Source: Bacteroidota bacterium
GTDB taxonomy: Bacteria > Bacteroidota > Bacteroidia > Cytophagales > UBA9547
Length of the DNA stretch: 44,359 nucleotides
Reading direction: 5' to 3'
Assembly: GCA_004293915.1 (NCBI GenBank)
Contig: RDZG01000013.1
Coordinates: 1-44,359 of the forward strand
The notes under the pieces are model-generated. The model saw nothing but the letters and a program-made list of their open reading frames with translations. It was not told where the DNA came from and searched no databases. The position numbers and the translations under genes are program-made. Of this stretch, positions 16,270 through 25,059 are shown one piece after another (the stretch's first letter is position 1; each line of letters starts with the position of its first letter).

Positions 16270-17337
16270 ATGAACGAAAGCTCTTTTTCATTTTTAGAAA
16301 AATATTTGAATACGCCATCGCCAACTGGATTTGAATATACTGGTCAGCAAGTTTGGGTAGATTATTTAAAACAATATTCAGACGAATATTTTACAGATGT
16401 CTATGGCACAGCTGTAGCAGTTATCAATCCAAAAGCTACTTATAAAGTTGTGATAGAAGCCCATTGCGATGAAATTTCTTGGTTTGTAAATTATATTTCT
16501 GAAGAAGGATATATTTATGTACGCAGAAATGGCGGTTCGGATCATCAAATTGCTCCATCAAAACGTGTTAATATTTGGACAAAAAAAGGTTCTGTAAAAG
16601 GTGTTTTTGGTTGGCCCGCCATCCATGTGCGAGATGCAGCAAAAGAAGAAACGCCTACGCTCAAAAATATTTTTATTGATTGTGGAATGAATAAAAAAGA
16701 GCTTTTAGAAAATGGTGTTGATGTGGGTTGTGTGATAACTTTTGATGACGAATTTTTTGTATTGAATGATAAATTTTATGTAGGCAGAGCATTGGATAAT
16801 CGCATTGGAGGTTTTATGATTGCCGAAGTGGCTCGCAGATTAAAAGAAAATAAGATCAAACTTCCTTTTGCATTATATATTGTAAATGCAGTGCAAGAAG
16901 AAATTGGGCTGCGTGGTGCCGAAATGATTGCTCATCGCATAAAACCAGATTTGGCAATTTGCACAGATGTTACACATGATGCTCAAAGCCCAATGTATGA
17001 TAAAAAACGCGATGGAGATATTGCGTGTGGAAAAGGTCCTGTTCTCACATTTGGTCCTGCTGTACAAAACAATTTATTAAATATGCTTTTTGATGTGGCT
17101 GCAAAACAAGAAGTTGCCGTTCAGCGTGCAGCAGTATCACGAAGTACAGGCACAGATACAGATGCGTTTGCGTATTCAAATGCAGGTGTGGCAAGTGCTT
17201 TGATTTCGCTTCCTCTAAAATATATGCACACAACAGTTGAAACCGTACACAAAGATGATGTTGAAAATGTAATCAAGTTGATGTACGAATTTTTGGTTCA
17301 ACTACCTGCAAATCATGATTTTAGGTATATAAAATAG
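16270..17337 (+). CDS. M42-family metallo-aminopeptidase
   Basis: A 355-residue dinuclear-metal peptidase (glutamyl aminopeptidase/'endoglucanase M' family) that removes N-terminal residues from peptides in the cytoplasm. Metal ligands and catalytic residues are all visible: H65 in EAHCDE, D176 in ALDNRIGG, E210/E211 in VQEEIG, D233 in CTDVTHD, and H320 in KYMHTTVE. The STGTDTDAF motif (292-300) is typical. Length is normal. ATG 16270 follows a TAAATTTG element at 16224-16231, a possible -7 box without a clear -33 partner. It appears monocistronic; the following gap carries a palindromic repeat. Confidence 0.92.
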   Translation: MNESSFSFLEKYLNTPSPTGFEYTGQQVWVDYLKQYSDEYFTDVYGTAVAVINPKATYKVVIEAHCDEISWFVNYISEEGYIYVRRNGGSDHQIAPSKRVNIWTKKGSVKGVFGWPAIHVRDAAKEETPTLKNIFIDCGMNKKELLENGVDVGCVITFDDEFFVLNDKFYVGRALDNRIGGFMIAEVARRLKENKIKLPFALYIVNAVQEEIGLRGAEMIAHRIKPDLAICTDVTHDAQSPMYDKKRDGDIACGKGPVLTFGPAVQNNLLNMLFDVAAKQEVAVQRAAVSRSTGTDTDAFAYSNAGVASALISLPLKYMHTTVETVHKDDVENVIKLMYEFLVQLPANHDFRYIK

Positions 17338-17350
17338 GCTTTATTCTTTT

Positions 17351-17394
17351 GCCACGAATTCACTACGTTTTAGTTTTTTTCGTGCATTCGTGGC
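17351..17394. repeat. 44-bp palindromic intergenic repeat, copy 2
   Basis: Begins GCCACGAATTCACTA and ends CGTGCATTCGTGGC, flanked by TTT and AAA that extend the pairing. It lies 13 nt after the M42 peptidase stop. Copies at 2861 (reverse orientation) and 44285 share both ends and the T-rich centre. Confidence 0.85.
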
Positions 17395-17491
17395 AAATGT
17401 TTAATTGAATACTTTTGTATTTTGAAATACAAGTCTATTTTACACTTTTAGTAAATCACATTTTGTTTTGAATATTAAACTTGGAAAAAGT

Positions 17492-17527
17492 GCATATTCA
17501 TTCTGTTTTGCATATTCATTCTGTTTT
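17492..17527. repeat. two tandem copies of an 18-bp unit
   Basis: GCATATTCATTCTGTTTT occurs twice in direct tandem (17492-17509, 17510-17527), ending three nucleotides before the CobW stop. Probably slippage; no function is apparent. Confidence 0.75.
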
Positions 17528-17530
17528 AAA

Positions 17531-18628
17531 CTAACTTTTGCTGTTTTTCAAAAACATATCAACTTGACTAAGCATTATTTTTTCGTAAAATTCGCTATCT
17601 GGTAATGGATCATCTTCATTATAAACGCACATGTTAGATTCTAGCAATTCGGGATCCAGGTTTTTGCCAATAAATACAATTCGAGATTTTCGTAATTCTG
17701 CATCTTGCCAAGCTCCACCTCCTTCAGTAATAAATTTATTTCCTACAGATTGTAAAATCACTTTTTCGTTAAAATCTTCGATATATAAAATACCTTTTAC
17801 TCTGTATATTTTTGCCAAATCGCCATTGAGCATGGCGTTGAGCCAAGTATCAAACCGAATTACATCAAGTGGTTTTTCGATTACAAAACTAAAACTTTTG
17901 ATTTCGCTGTGCTGAACCAATTTTTTGCCTTGTGGTTCTAAAACTGAACCTTTTGTTTGACTAACCGAAAATTTAGGTTTTGAATTTCTATCTGTTTCGA
18001 TTTTTGTTTTTCGTTCGATATTTTCGCCTAAAAAAGCATCTATTTGTAATAAATTTGAGGTATCTATTTTTCCAAATTCACTATAAATTATTTCTGCTTG
18101 TGGATTTAGTCGCTTAATAATATTTGTAACAACAGATTTTTGATAATCGTCCACCAAATCCGTTTTATTAATCAAAACCACATCGGCTTGTATAATTTGT
18201 TTGTTGGCTTCTATGGTTTCTTCCAATAATTGTTCGATTTTTTGTGCATCAACCAATGTTATAATGGCATTGAGTTTGAACGTACTTTGGATTTTAAAAT
18301 CTGCCAAAAAGCTATACGCAACCGGGCCAGGATCTGCAATGCCAGTAGTTTCTATTACTAAATGAGAAATGTTTTGAACTTGGTTTACGATTTTCATCAA
18401 AATCTCTACTAATTCGCCATTGAGCGAACAGCATACACACCCATTTGAAAGTTCAAAAATACCATTCTCGGATTTCACAATCAGTTCGCTATCAATCGAT
18501 TCTGAACCAAATTCGTTTTCAATTATGGCAATCTTTTTGTCCTTATTGTTTGTAATGATGTGGTTTAGAAATGTGGTTTTGCCTGCACCTAAAAATCCTG
18601 TGATAATGGTTACGGGTATCTTTTCCAT
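17531..18628 (-). CDS. CobW/COG0523 family GTPase, putative metal chaperone
   Basis: A 365-residue G3E GTPase from ATG 18628. Walker A is GFLGAGKTT (11-19), the metal-binding CxCC motif is CVCC (64-67), the switch region is ETTGIADPGPV and the guanine-specificity motif is NKTD. The C-terminal CobW_C domain (about 235-360) starts at SFSFVIEKPLDV. Such proteins deliver metals, often zinc, to client enzymes. No zinc enzyme or Zur-type site is adjacent, so the client is unknown. The start is coupled to the esterase: TGATG at 18626-18630 makes the esterase stop share its A with the CobW ATG. Confidence 0.9.
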   Translation of the reverse strand: MEKIPVTIITGFLGAGKTTFLNHIITNNKDKKIAIIENEFGSESIDSELIVKSENGIFELSNGCVCCSLNGELVEILMKIVNQVQNISHLVIETTGIADPGPVAYSFLADFKIQSTFKLNAIITLVDAQKIEQLLEETIEANKQIIQADVVLINKTDLVDDYQKSVVTNIIKRLNPQAEIIYSEFGKIDTSNLLQIDAFLGENIERKTKIETDRNSKPKFSVSQTKGSVLEPQGKKLVQHSEIKSFSFVIEKPLDVIRFDTWLNAMLNGDLAKIYRVKGILYIEDFNEKVILQSVGNKFITEGGGAWQDAELRKSRIVFIGKNLDPELLESNMCVYNEDDPLPDSEFYEKIMLSQVDMFLKNSKS

Positions 18629-19503
18629 CAATCTCTTCTGTCAAAGCCTTTGGTAACAAATTTTAATGCATCTAAAATATGTGTACGCCAGTATTGCCAA
18701 TTGTGATAACCAGCTGCCACACGATAATCATGTTCTATTTTTCGTTCGTTTAGTGCCAAATGCAATAGTGCATTGCCATCCGTAACATAATCTTTATCGC
18801 CACAATCAAAATACCATCGAACTTTTTTGAGCGAGTCTAAAGGTAAGGTCTTCATCAAATCTAATACATTATAGTTTTTATAATATTTGAAAATCTCATC
18901 TTTATCTTTCGATTTTGTGGGCCAAAAAGGTTGTTTAAAATCATCTGAACGAACTTCAAAGGCTTTTTCTGAAGTCCAAAATGCAGAACTCAAACCTGCA
19001 CATTGGCTTATAACAGAAGGGTTGCGAATGCACATCATAAACGAACCATAACCTCCCATCGAAAGTCCAGAAATTGCTCTGTATTCACTTGATGCTCTGG
19101 TTTTATATTCTTTATCAATTGTTGGGATAAATTCTTGAATAAACATATCCATCCAGCGTACTTTTCCTGAATAATCATTTACATACCAATCTAAATCTCC
19201 ATTTGGCATCACAATAATCATTGGTGTGATGTCGCCATTTGCTATAGCTTTGTCAGCAGTTTGGTCTATATTTCCAAACTGTACCCAAGCTGTTTCGTTG
19301 TCGGAATATCCATGCAAAAGATATAAAACCGGGTATTTCCTTCCTGAACTTGCATCATAATTTGGAGGAAAATAAACAGAATAATTTACGTTTTTACCTA
19401 AAATTTTACTCGCTATACTTTTTCCTTCGATTACTTTTCCTTGTGCAATCAACTGGAAGATACTAATGCATACTAATGTTATTATGGTAACTTGTTTTTT
19501 CAT
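18628..19503 (-). CDS. secreted esterase D-type serine hydrolase
   Basis: A 291-residue alpha/beta hydrolase of the putative-esterase (PF00756-type) family. Residues 1-20 form a signal peptide ending QLIAQG. The nucleophile is S148 in SGLSMGG; the likely acid lies in the FDCGDKDYV segment and the histidine in AAGYHNWQYW near residue 270. LLHGYSDNETAW forms the oxyanion region. Relatives hydrolyse feruloyl/acetyl esters, S-formylglutathione or other small esters; the export signal favours a periplasmic substrate. It is the first gene of a two-gene operon and overlaps the CobW gene by one nucleotide. Confidence 0.88.
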   Translation of the reverse strand: MKKQVTIITLVCISIFQLIAQGKVIEGKSIASKILGKNVNYSVYFPPNYDASSGRKYPVLYLLHGYSDNETAWVQFGNIDQTADKAIANGDITPMIIVMPNGDLDWYVNDYSGKVRWMDMFIQEFIPTIDKEYKTRASSEYRAISGLSMGGYGSFMMCIRNPSVISQCAGLSSAFWTSEKAFEVRSDDFKQPFWPTKSKDKDEIFKYYKNYNVLDLMKTLPLDSLKKVRWYFDCGDKDYVTDGNALLHLALNERKIEHDYRVAAGYHNWQYWRTHILDALKFVTKGFDRRD

Positions 19504-19514
19504 TTTAATTTAGT

Positions 19515-19604
19515 TTATAATTTTTTAAATTCCATTTCTATTTCTTCAATTGTAGGTAAGCTACTTTTAAGATTTTCGGGAAGTAGATTAATAAATTTTT
19601 TTCT
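19515..19604 (-). pseudogene. possible C-terminal remnant of a lost gene
   Basis: Twenty-nine codons closed by TAA at 19515, with an in-frame TAA just upstream (19605) and no start codon at its head. The translation KFINLLPENLKSSLPTIEEI plus EMEFKKL reads like the helical tail of a normal protein, not random AT-rich DNA. It lies at the edge of the restriction-modification cassette and may be what is left of a gene truncated when that cassette inserted. Very short, so uncertain. Confidence 0.25.
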
Positions 19605-19658
19605 TTACATTTTAAAAAGATTTACAAATCTAGTTTATTCTGTTGATAAATAATTGTA

Positions 19659-19670
19659 GATTATAAGTAT
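19659..19670 (+). promoter_or_regulatory. candidate C-box in front of the methyltransferase gene
   Basis: GATTATAAGTAT differs by one base from GACTATAAGTAT at 22410-22421, in front of the C gene. It lies 52 nt upstream of the methyltransferase ATG. Controller proteins of type II systems bind short palindromic C-boxes near both promoters. Confidence 0.5.
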
Positions 19671-19722
19671 CATATTGTTTTTTTTCTTTACCTTTATAAA
19701 GATAATTCAAAGTCATAGTTAA

Positions 19723-21459
19723 ATGTTAGTAACTGAACTTAAAAGTACAAATCAAATATCATCTTTTCTTAATAGAGTTACTCTCGGACAAAATGGTTAT
19801 GAGCAAAGTCTAAATAAGATTGAAAGAAAAAAAAATGGTGTTTTTTTAACCAATTCTGTTGATACAGTCGAAAATTTATTGGATATTGTATTAATTGATT
19901 CAGAAATTTTCACAAAAAGAATACTTGAACCGTCTTGTGGTCAAGGTATTTTTATTTTAAAATTGTTGTCTGACATATATTTAAAATTTCCTGATAGCTT
20001 ATTGATTTCAAATTTTATAACTAATAATATTTTCTTTGTTGATATTCAAGATGAAATGGTTGAAAAAACCAAAAGTAATATCCAAAAATTATACACTTTT
20101 CTTTTTGATGAGAATTTTCAAGGGTCATTTAATGGAATAAGTTGGGATTTTACTGATAAAGTTTCGGCTAGTTTGTCTTTATTTGACGAAGTCAAAACTA
20201 CTCCGTTTTCTAATTTGTACAATTCGTTTGATTATGTAGTAGGTAATCCGCCTTACGTAACATTATATGGCAGAAGAGATAAAAAAGAAAATGAAGAACA
20301 AAGAATAAATTACTTAAATAATTACCATCAGTTTCCAAATTCTGTTAAAAATGGGAAACTTAATCTTGTAATGTTATTTATAGAACACTCTCTTGATTTT
20401 TTGAAAGAAAATGGCAAATTGAGTTTTATTATTGATGTTTCTTTTTTTGAAACTGCTTATGAGTTTACAAGAAAATATTTGTTAGATAACACTACTATTG
20501 AAGTGCTGCAAGTGAATATTAAAGATTTTGATGTTGCAAGTGGTCAAGTAATTATTAAACTTTCAAAAACCAAGAGTATAAATCATAAAGTTCAAATCAT
20601 TGACCATAAAACTGAAAATCGTTATTTGGTTGAACAGTCAAGTTGGTACAATAAAAATGATGAGTACAAATTTAGATATAATGGTTGTTCAATTTCAAAG
20701 CAAATTTTAGATAAGGTTGAAGCCAAAAAAGATAAAACCATATTGCAATTATATCCGAATAAAAATTTACGTACCTGTGTAATGCTTTTAGATATGGAAG
20801 ATAAATTCACTTTCATAGATAAAGGAAGTAGAGAAGACGAATTATTGTATCCATATTATCAAGGCTCAAAAGCACTTTCAGAAAAGTATGGCAAACTGGA
20901 TTTTAAAAAATACTTTTACTACGACAAACCATTGCAAGATTTAATTAATGAAGAATTAAAAATCGAACTCATAAAACAGGGTGTTAAGAATAAAAAAAGA
21001 TTAGGATTAGGCGAAACTATTATTTACGATAACCCAAAATTGTTTATTAGACAGTCTGCAAAAGAAATAGTAACTACGATTGATTTGGGTAAAAGTTCTG
21101 CAAATAATAGCATTTACGTTTTTTCGTTAAGAGATAATTCCGAAAAAACAGTGCATTTTTTATATTTCCTTTGTGGATTTTTGAACTCGGATTTTGTAAC
21201 CTATTACGCTCAACAAATGAATATAATTAGGTTCTCACAGGGCAAACAGCCGCAAATAAAAATCTGTGATTTAGGAACTGTTTATATTCCAAATAATATT
21301 AAACTTCAAAATGAGATTTCTAAATTGTGTAAAGAAATTTACACCAATTTTGATTCGAAAGATACTTTACAAACTCAGATCAATAATTTAGTTTACTCTT
21401 ATTATGAGTTGTCAAATTTAGATATTGAAAACATTCAAAAAAGCATTAAAGATTTCTAA
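19723..21459 (+). CDS. type II N6-adenine DNA methyltransferase (TaqI/Eco57I-like)
   Basis: A 578-residue enzyme that would methylate adenine in the recognition site of the neighbouring nuclease. Motif I (SAM binding) is ILEPSCGQG (67-75), the acidic strand after it ends FFVDIQD, and catalytic motif IV is NPPYVT (175-180). Residues 1-60 include the FLTNSVDTVENLLDIV helix usual before motif I in this class. The C-terminal half (about 320-578) is the probable target-recognition domain, with the TaqI-C-like FLNSDFVTYYAQQ. The 3' end overlaps the convergent nuclease gene by 14 nt. Upstream lies a candidate C-box. Sequence specificity cannot be deduced by eye. Confidence 0.88.
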   Translation: MLVTELKSTNQISSFLNRVTLGQNGYEQSLNKIERKKNGVFLTNSVDTVENLLDIVLIDSEIFTKRILEPSCGQGIFILKLLSDIYLKFPDSLLISNFITNNIFFVDIQDEMVEKTKSNIQKLYTFLFDENFQGSFNGISWDFTDKVSASLSLFDEVKTTPFSNLYNSFDYVVGNPPYVTLYGRRDKKENEEQRINYLNNYHQFPNSVKNGKLNLVMLFIEHSLDFLKENGKLSFIIDVSFFETAYEFTRKYLLDNTTIEVLQVNIKDFDVASGQVIIKLSKTKSINHKVQIIDHKTENRYLVEQSSWYNKNDEYKFRYNGCSISKQILDKVEAKKDKTILQLYPNKNLRTCVMLLDMEDKFTFIDKGSREDELLYPYYQGSKALSEKYGKLDFKKYFYYDKPLQDLINEELKIELIKQGVKNKKRLGLGETIIYDNPKLFIRQSAKEIVTTIDLGKSSANNSIYVFSLRDNSEKTVHFLYFLCGFLNSDFVTYYAQQMNIIRFSQGKQPQIKICDLGTVYIPNNIKLQNEISKLCKEIYTNFDSKDTLQTQINNLVYSYYELSNLDIENIQKSIKDF

Positions 21460-22150
21460 TTTTGTCTTCCTGTTCTTTGTTGAGTTTTGTTAAATCTAAC
21501 CGTATTTTATTTTGATTGTATTTCGTTAACTCTCTTTCTGCAATGTTTTTTTGACGAGTATATCCTTGAATAATTTTTCCCAAAAGCATTTCTATAAAAT
21601 CTTGTCTTGTTCTATTTTCTGGTTCTTTATCAATATTTATTTGAAGTTGATTTTTTGTATTTCTTCGGAAAGATGAATGTATATCTTTTAGGAAATATAA
21701 TTTAACACTTTCTGCATTTTTGTTAGGAACAAACTTTAAACCTAATTCAGTTTGAGTATAATATACAAAAATATAAACAAGATAAAATCCATTATTATTT
21801 GTAATAAGTTTAATCAATTTATCTGCTGCTCCAATATCAGGATTACTAGCTTTAGAAGATACTTTTACAGCTTTAAAATCTATCCAAATAACTTCCCGAT
21901 GATCTTTATACTCAAAATAAGTTAATGCGTCCCACGGATTTTTTGTTTCGCCTTTTGGTGACGCAAGGGAGTCCTTAAAATATAGATGATTTGCAGTTTC
22001 TTTTACAAATTCTTCTTCAAGTAAGGAACTGATTTCTGCACCTGCTCTTGATTTTGCAGATATATTTGGTTGTGGATTATTATACAGTATTTTTTCTGTA
22101 ACTATTTTGAGTTGGTTTAATATAAGTGTTTCGTATGCTTGTATGTCCAT
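21446..22150 (-). CDS. candidate type II restriction endonuclease, PD-(D/E)XK-like
   Basis: A 234-residue protein in the position of the cognate nuclease: next to a C protein and tail to tail with an adenine methylase. A plausible active site is NPWDALTYFEY (D74) followed 17 residues later by VIWIDFKAVK (D91, K93), i.e. D...DxK, with E35/E39-type acidic residues in the helix before it. The C-terminal 50 residues are highly charged and helical. I recognise no specific endonuclease family, so the target site is unknown. It starts two nucleotides after the C gene, so the two are translated from one message, the usual design that delays nuclease synthesis. Confidence 0.7.
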   Translation of the reverse strand: MDIQAYETLILNQLKIVTEKILYNNPQPNISAKSRAGAEISSLLEEEFVKETANHLYFKDSLASPKGETKNPWDALTYFEYKDHREVIWIDFKAVKVSSKASNPDIGAADKLIKLITNNNGFYLVYIFVYYTQTELGLKFVPNKNAESVKLYFLKDIHSSFRRNTKNQLQINIDKEPENRTRQDFIEMLLGKIIQGYTRQKNIAERELTKYNQNKIRLDLTKLNKEQEDKIRNL

Positions 22151-22152
22151 AT

Positions 22153-22371
22153 TTATTTGAATAAGTCTGATTTAAAAAATTGATAAACAGACATATCAAG
22201 GGCTTTTGCAATTTTTTCGATGTTTGCTACTGAAACATTTCTTTTTCCTTGCTCAATACTTGCAATATATGTTCTGTCAAGCTCACAAATGAATGAGAAC
22301 TTCTCTTGACTGAGTCCTTTTTCATTTCTAAGTTCTTTAAGTCTGATTCCTATTCTGATTCTTATGTCCAC
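22153..22371 (-). CDS. restriction-modification controller (C) protein, XRE-type HTH
   Basis: A 72-residue helix-turn-helix regulator. The start chosen is GTG at 22369-22371 (VDIRIRIGIRLKELR), giving the length usual for C proteins; a TTG at 22405-22407 would add 12 residues with no homologous look. The HTH is GLSQEKFSFICELDRTYIAS, followed by IEQGKRNVSVANIEKIAKAL, typical of the family. C proteins first activate then repress their own operon and the nuclease. The candidate operator GACTATAAGTATAGCGTC is 39 nt upstream, and the same core precedes the methylase. Confidence 0.85.
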   Translation of the reverse strand: MDIRIRIGIRLKELRNEKGLSQEKFSFICELDRTYIASIEQGKRNVSVANIEKIAKALDMSVYQFFKSDLFK

Positions 22372-22409
22372 GTTTGCAAAGTTCCATATTTGTAGTTTAT
22401 GAAACAACG

Positions 22410-22427
22410 GACTATAAGTATAGCGTC
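22410..22427 (-). promoter_or_regulatory. candidate C-box operator of the C/nuclease operon
   Basis: GACTATAAGTATAGCGTC, with inner palindrome CTATA-AG-TATAG. Read on the gene strand it contains ACTTATAGTC, which matches 10 of 11 positions of the GACTTATAGTC motif known for PvuII-type C proteins. The 12-base core recurs before the methylase at 19659. Confidence 0.6.
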
Positions 22428-22806
22428 AAAGTTTACTCGTTAAACATTTATGATTTTCAGCTATGTATGATTTTTTAACAAATTTTTGACTTGTAGTATT
22501 TTTTATTAGTCCAACAGGTTGTTGGACTAATAATAGAGCATAAAAATTATAAAACTGTTTACAATTAAAAATATTACTTCTTGAAAATCCTTTCATTTCG
22601 GGAAATTCGCTTTGCAAATCCTTAGCAACTTGTTCTATCAATTTGCTGCCCCAGACATTTTCTTTTTCGGCAATTGATTTGCCTAATTCCCAATAAAAAC
22701 GTATTAAAGTACCATTAACTGCAATTGCGGCTTTTATTTGGGCTGAACGTACTTTTGTTTTTAGTTCTACAAGCCATTTATTATATGTCGAATCATTTAT
22801 TGACAT
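22426..22806 (-). pseudogene. truncated DUF1016 (YhcG-type) protein, N-terminal domain only
   Basis: From ATG 22806 the protein matches the N-terminal DUF1016 domain: VRSAQIKAAIAVNGTLIRFYWELGKSIAE, LIEQVAKDLQSEFPEMKGFS, then NIFNCKQFYNFYA. The family normally runs to about 350 residues and ends in a PD-(D/E)XK nuclease domain, as in the complete paralogue at 31034-32125. Here coding ends after 126 residues with an unrelated tail (KNTTSQKFVKKS), so no nuclease domain remains. The break lies against the C-box, and insertion of the restriction-modification cassette is the simplest cause. A 14-bp-arm palindrome lies inside it at 22503-22533. Confidence 0.75.
22503..22533. repeat. perfect inverted repeat inside the truncated DUF1016 gene
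   Basis: TTATTAGTCCAACA, GGT, TGTTGGACTAATAA: perfect 14-bp arms with a 3-nt centre. It encodes LLVQQPVGLI, at the same place in the protein as the 20-bp-arm palindrome of the complete DUF1016 gene (31832-31872). Confidence 0.9.
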
Positions 22807-22819
22807 TTTCAATTACATG

Positions 22820-24844
22820 TTATTTCACTTTTTCCAAAACCAAAGCTGTACGATTTGTTAGATACAAACTCAAATAATTTTTTCCATCAATCATTTGACT
22901 GATATAATCCATTTTGTTGTCAATGCGGTTTTGTCCACCAAACGCTGGTGCATCCGAATTTAATACAATTTTGTAAACTCCACTTTGTGGAATCGGAAAG
23001 CGATAATCAAAAATTGAACGTAATGGACTGAAATTGAATACAAAAATTAAATTTTTACGTTCAAAAATGATAACTTTATTATCTCCATCCATATTTAATT
23101 GTTGTGCTGGACTAGAGTTTAATAGTATGTGTTTTTGAGCCAATTTCATCATTTCGGCATCAAAATTATTCATAAAACGGTATTTTAACTTTTCGTTATC
23201 TACCAAAGACCATTGTCTGCGAGCATATTTATAACTCCAATTATTGCCTTCGCGTGGAAAATCTATCCATTCGGGGTGTCCAAATTCGTTTCCGATAAAA
23301 TTCATATAACCTTCGCCACCCAACGAAAGTGTGATTAGTCTAATCATTTTGTGAAGACAAATGCCACGTTCGATTACAAAATCTTTGTCTTCTTCGTCCA
23401 TGTGCCAATACATTTCTTTGTCCATCAGCCAAAAAGCCAATGTTTTGTCGCCTACCAAAGCTTGGTCATGCGATTCGGCATAGCAAATTGTTTTTTCTTT
23501 CCACCTACGATTTGATAATACATCATACAGTGCATGAATATCCCATTCTTCATCCCTTGTATGTTTCAAAAGTTTTATCCAATAATCTGGAATACCCATT
23601 CCCAAACGGAAATCGAAACCTAAGCCACCATCTTCGGGTTTGCGGCAACCGCCAGGCATTCCGCTCATGTCTTCGGCAATGGTTAATGCACCTTTTTTGA
23701 GCGAATGAACCAAATCATTTGCAAGAGTTACATAATTTATGGCATCCCAATCGGTTTGAAATTTGAAATATTTATCATAATGATCAAAACTTTCAAAAAT
23801 TCCATGGTGATAATATAACATTGAGGTTATACCATCGAAACGAAATCCATCGAAATGAAAATCATCCATCCAATATTTTAAATTTGAAAGCAAAAATTGT
23901 TTTACTTCCCATTTTCCATAATCAAACAAACGTGAGTCCCATTGGTCGTGATATCCTTTTCCACCTTCGTGAAAATATTGATAATCGGAGCCATCAAATT
24001 GGTTTAATCCTTCGTCAAAGTTTTTGACTGCATGCGAATGAACAATATCCATAATTACAGCAATTCCCAAGCTATGTGCCTCATTAACAAGCATTTTCAA
24101 TTCTTCTGGAGTTCCAAATCGCGAACTTGGTGCAAAATAATTTGAAACATGATAGCCAAACGAACCATAATATGGATGTTCGGCAATTGCCATCAATTGT
24201 ATGGTGTTGTAGCCTAGTTTTTTGATTCTAGGCAAAATATTTTTAGTAAATTCTACATAAGTACCTACTTTTTCTGACTCTTGAGCCATTCCAATATGTG
24301 CTTCGTATATCAGTGGCATTTCAGTTTGTTGTGCAGAAAATTCTTTATCTCTCCATTTAAACAAATTAGTTGGAGCCCAATGTTGTCCAGAAAAAACCTT
24401 TGTTTCTTCGTTTTGGATTGTTCTTTTTATGTAAGCTGGAATTCTGTCGTGATTTCCATTGGCTGCATGTACATGAACTTTTACTAAACTTTGGTGTACA
24501 AAAGTTTTATCATATTCTGCATCTGGCAAAAATAATTCCCAATTTCCATCTTTGTTTTTTGTAAGCGGATGCGATTCCCTGTTCCAGCCATTAAAATCAC
24601 CAATCAAAAATAAAGCATAAGCAGCAGGTGCCCACTCCCGATAAAACCAACCTTTTTTTGAAGCATCATAATTGAAGCCAAAATACTTGTGTCCATCCGA
24701 AAATGCAGCTAAGCTACCTGCGGCAGCTTCTATGTTTTTTTTGGCGTCATAAAACCGATTCATTCTATCTTTAATGTCTTGATTATATGGGGTAAGCCAT
24801 GGGTCGTCAACTACAAGTTGAATGGTATCGGTAGAATTTTTCAT
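22820..24844 (-). CDS. glgB: 1,4-alpha-glucan branching enzyme, eukaryote-like GH13_8 type
   Basis: A 674-residue enzyme that creates alpha-1,6 branches in glycogen. Residues 50-170 form a CBM48-like domain (GWFYREWAPAAYALFLIGDFNGW). The GH13 catalytic barrel follows: VIMDIVHSH (263-271), DGFRFDG with nucleophile D337, the acid E391 in LTIAEDMSGMP, and ESHD with D460. The C-terminal beta domain ends at residue 674. YYGSFGYHVSNYFAPSSR and GIPDYWIKLLK are typical of the branch shared with eukaryotic GBE1 and found in many Bacteroidota, not the E. coli type. It is monocistronic, divergent from yjbQ, and sits between accessory genes although itself a core gene. Confidence 0.95.
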   Translation of the reverse strand: MKNSTDTIQLVVDDPWLTPYNQDIKDRMNRFYDAKKNIEAAAGSLAAFSDGHKYFGFNYDASKKGWFYREWAPAAYALFLIGDFNGWNRESHPLTKNKDGNWELFLPDAEYDKTFVHQSLVKVHVHAANGNHDRIPAYIKRTIQNEETKVFSGQHWAPTNLFKWRDKEFSAQQTEMPLIYEAHIGMAQESEKVGTYVEFTKNILPRIKKLGYNTIQLMAIAEHPYYGSFGYHVSNYFAPSSRFGTPEELKMLVNEAHSLGIAVIMDIVHSHAVKNFDEGLNQFDGSDYQYFHEGGKGYHDQWDSRLFDYGKWEVKQFLLSNLKYWMDDFHFDGFRFDGITSMLYYHHGIFESFDHYDKYFKFQTDWDAINYVTLANDLVHSLKKGALTIAEDMSGMPGGCRKPEDGGLGFDFRLGMGIPDYWIKLLKHTRDEEWDIHALYDVLSNRRWKEKTICYAESHDQALVGDKTLAFWLMDKEMYWHMDEEDKDFVIERGICLHKMIRLITLSLGGEGYMNFIGNEFGHPEWIDFPREGNNWSYKYARRQWSLVDNEKLKYRFMNNFDAEMMKLAQKHILLNSSPAQQLNMDGDNKVIIFERKNLIFVFNFSPLRSIFDYRFPIPQSGVYKIVLNSDAPAFGGQNRIDNKMDYISQMIDGKNYLSLYLTNRTALVLEKVK

Positions 24845-25059
24845 ATTTAATTTTTTATTGTAAAGGTATACGTAGTTTCTTTATTTTGTTACTTCTTTTA
24901 GTTAAATTTATTCTTGAAATTATACATAAAATTTTTCTAAAATATATTTTTAATGCATTATTGCATAATTCTATGAATTTTTCATAAAAAAGTAAACATT
25001 TTTGTATCTAAATATTTATTTTTCAGTAAAATAGAAAAAAATCTATAATTATATTTCGT

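Noticed and set aside
17492-17527. Start of a CRISPR array
   Set aside because: Two 18-bp units without spacers; a simple tandem duplication.
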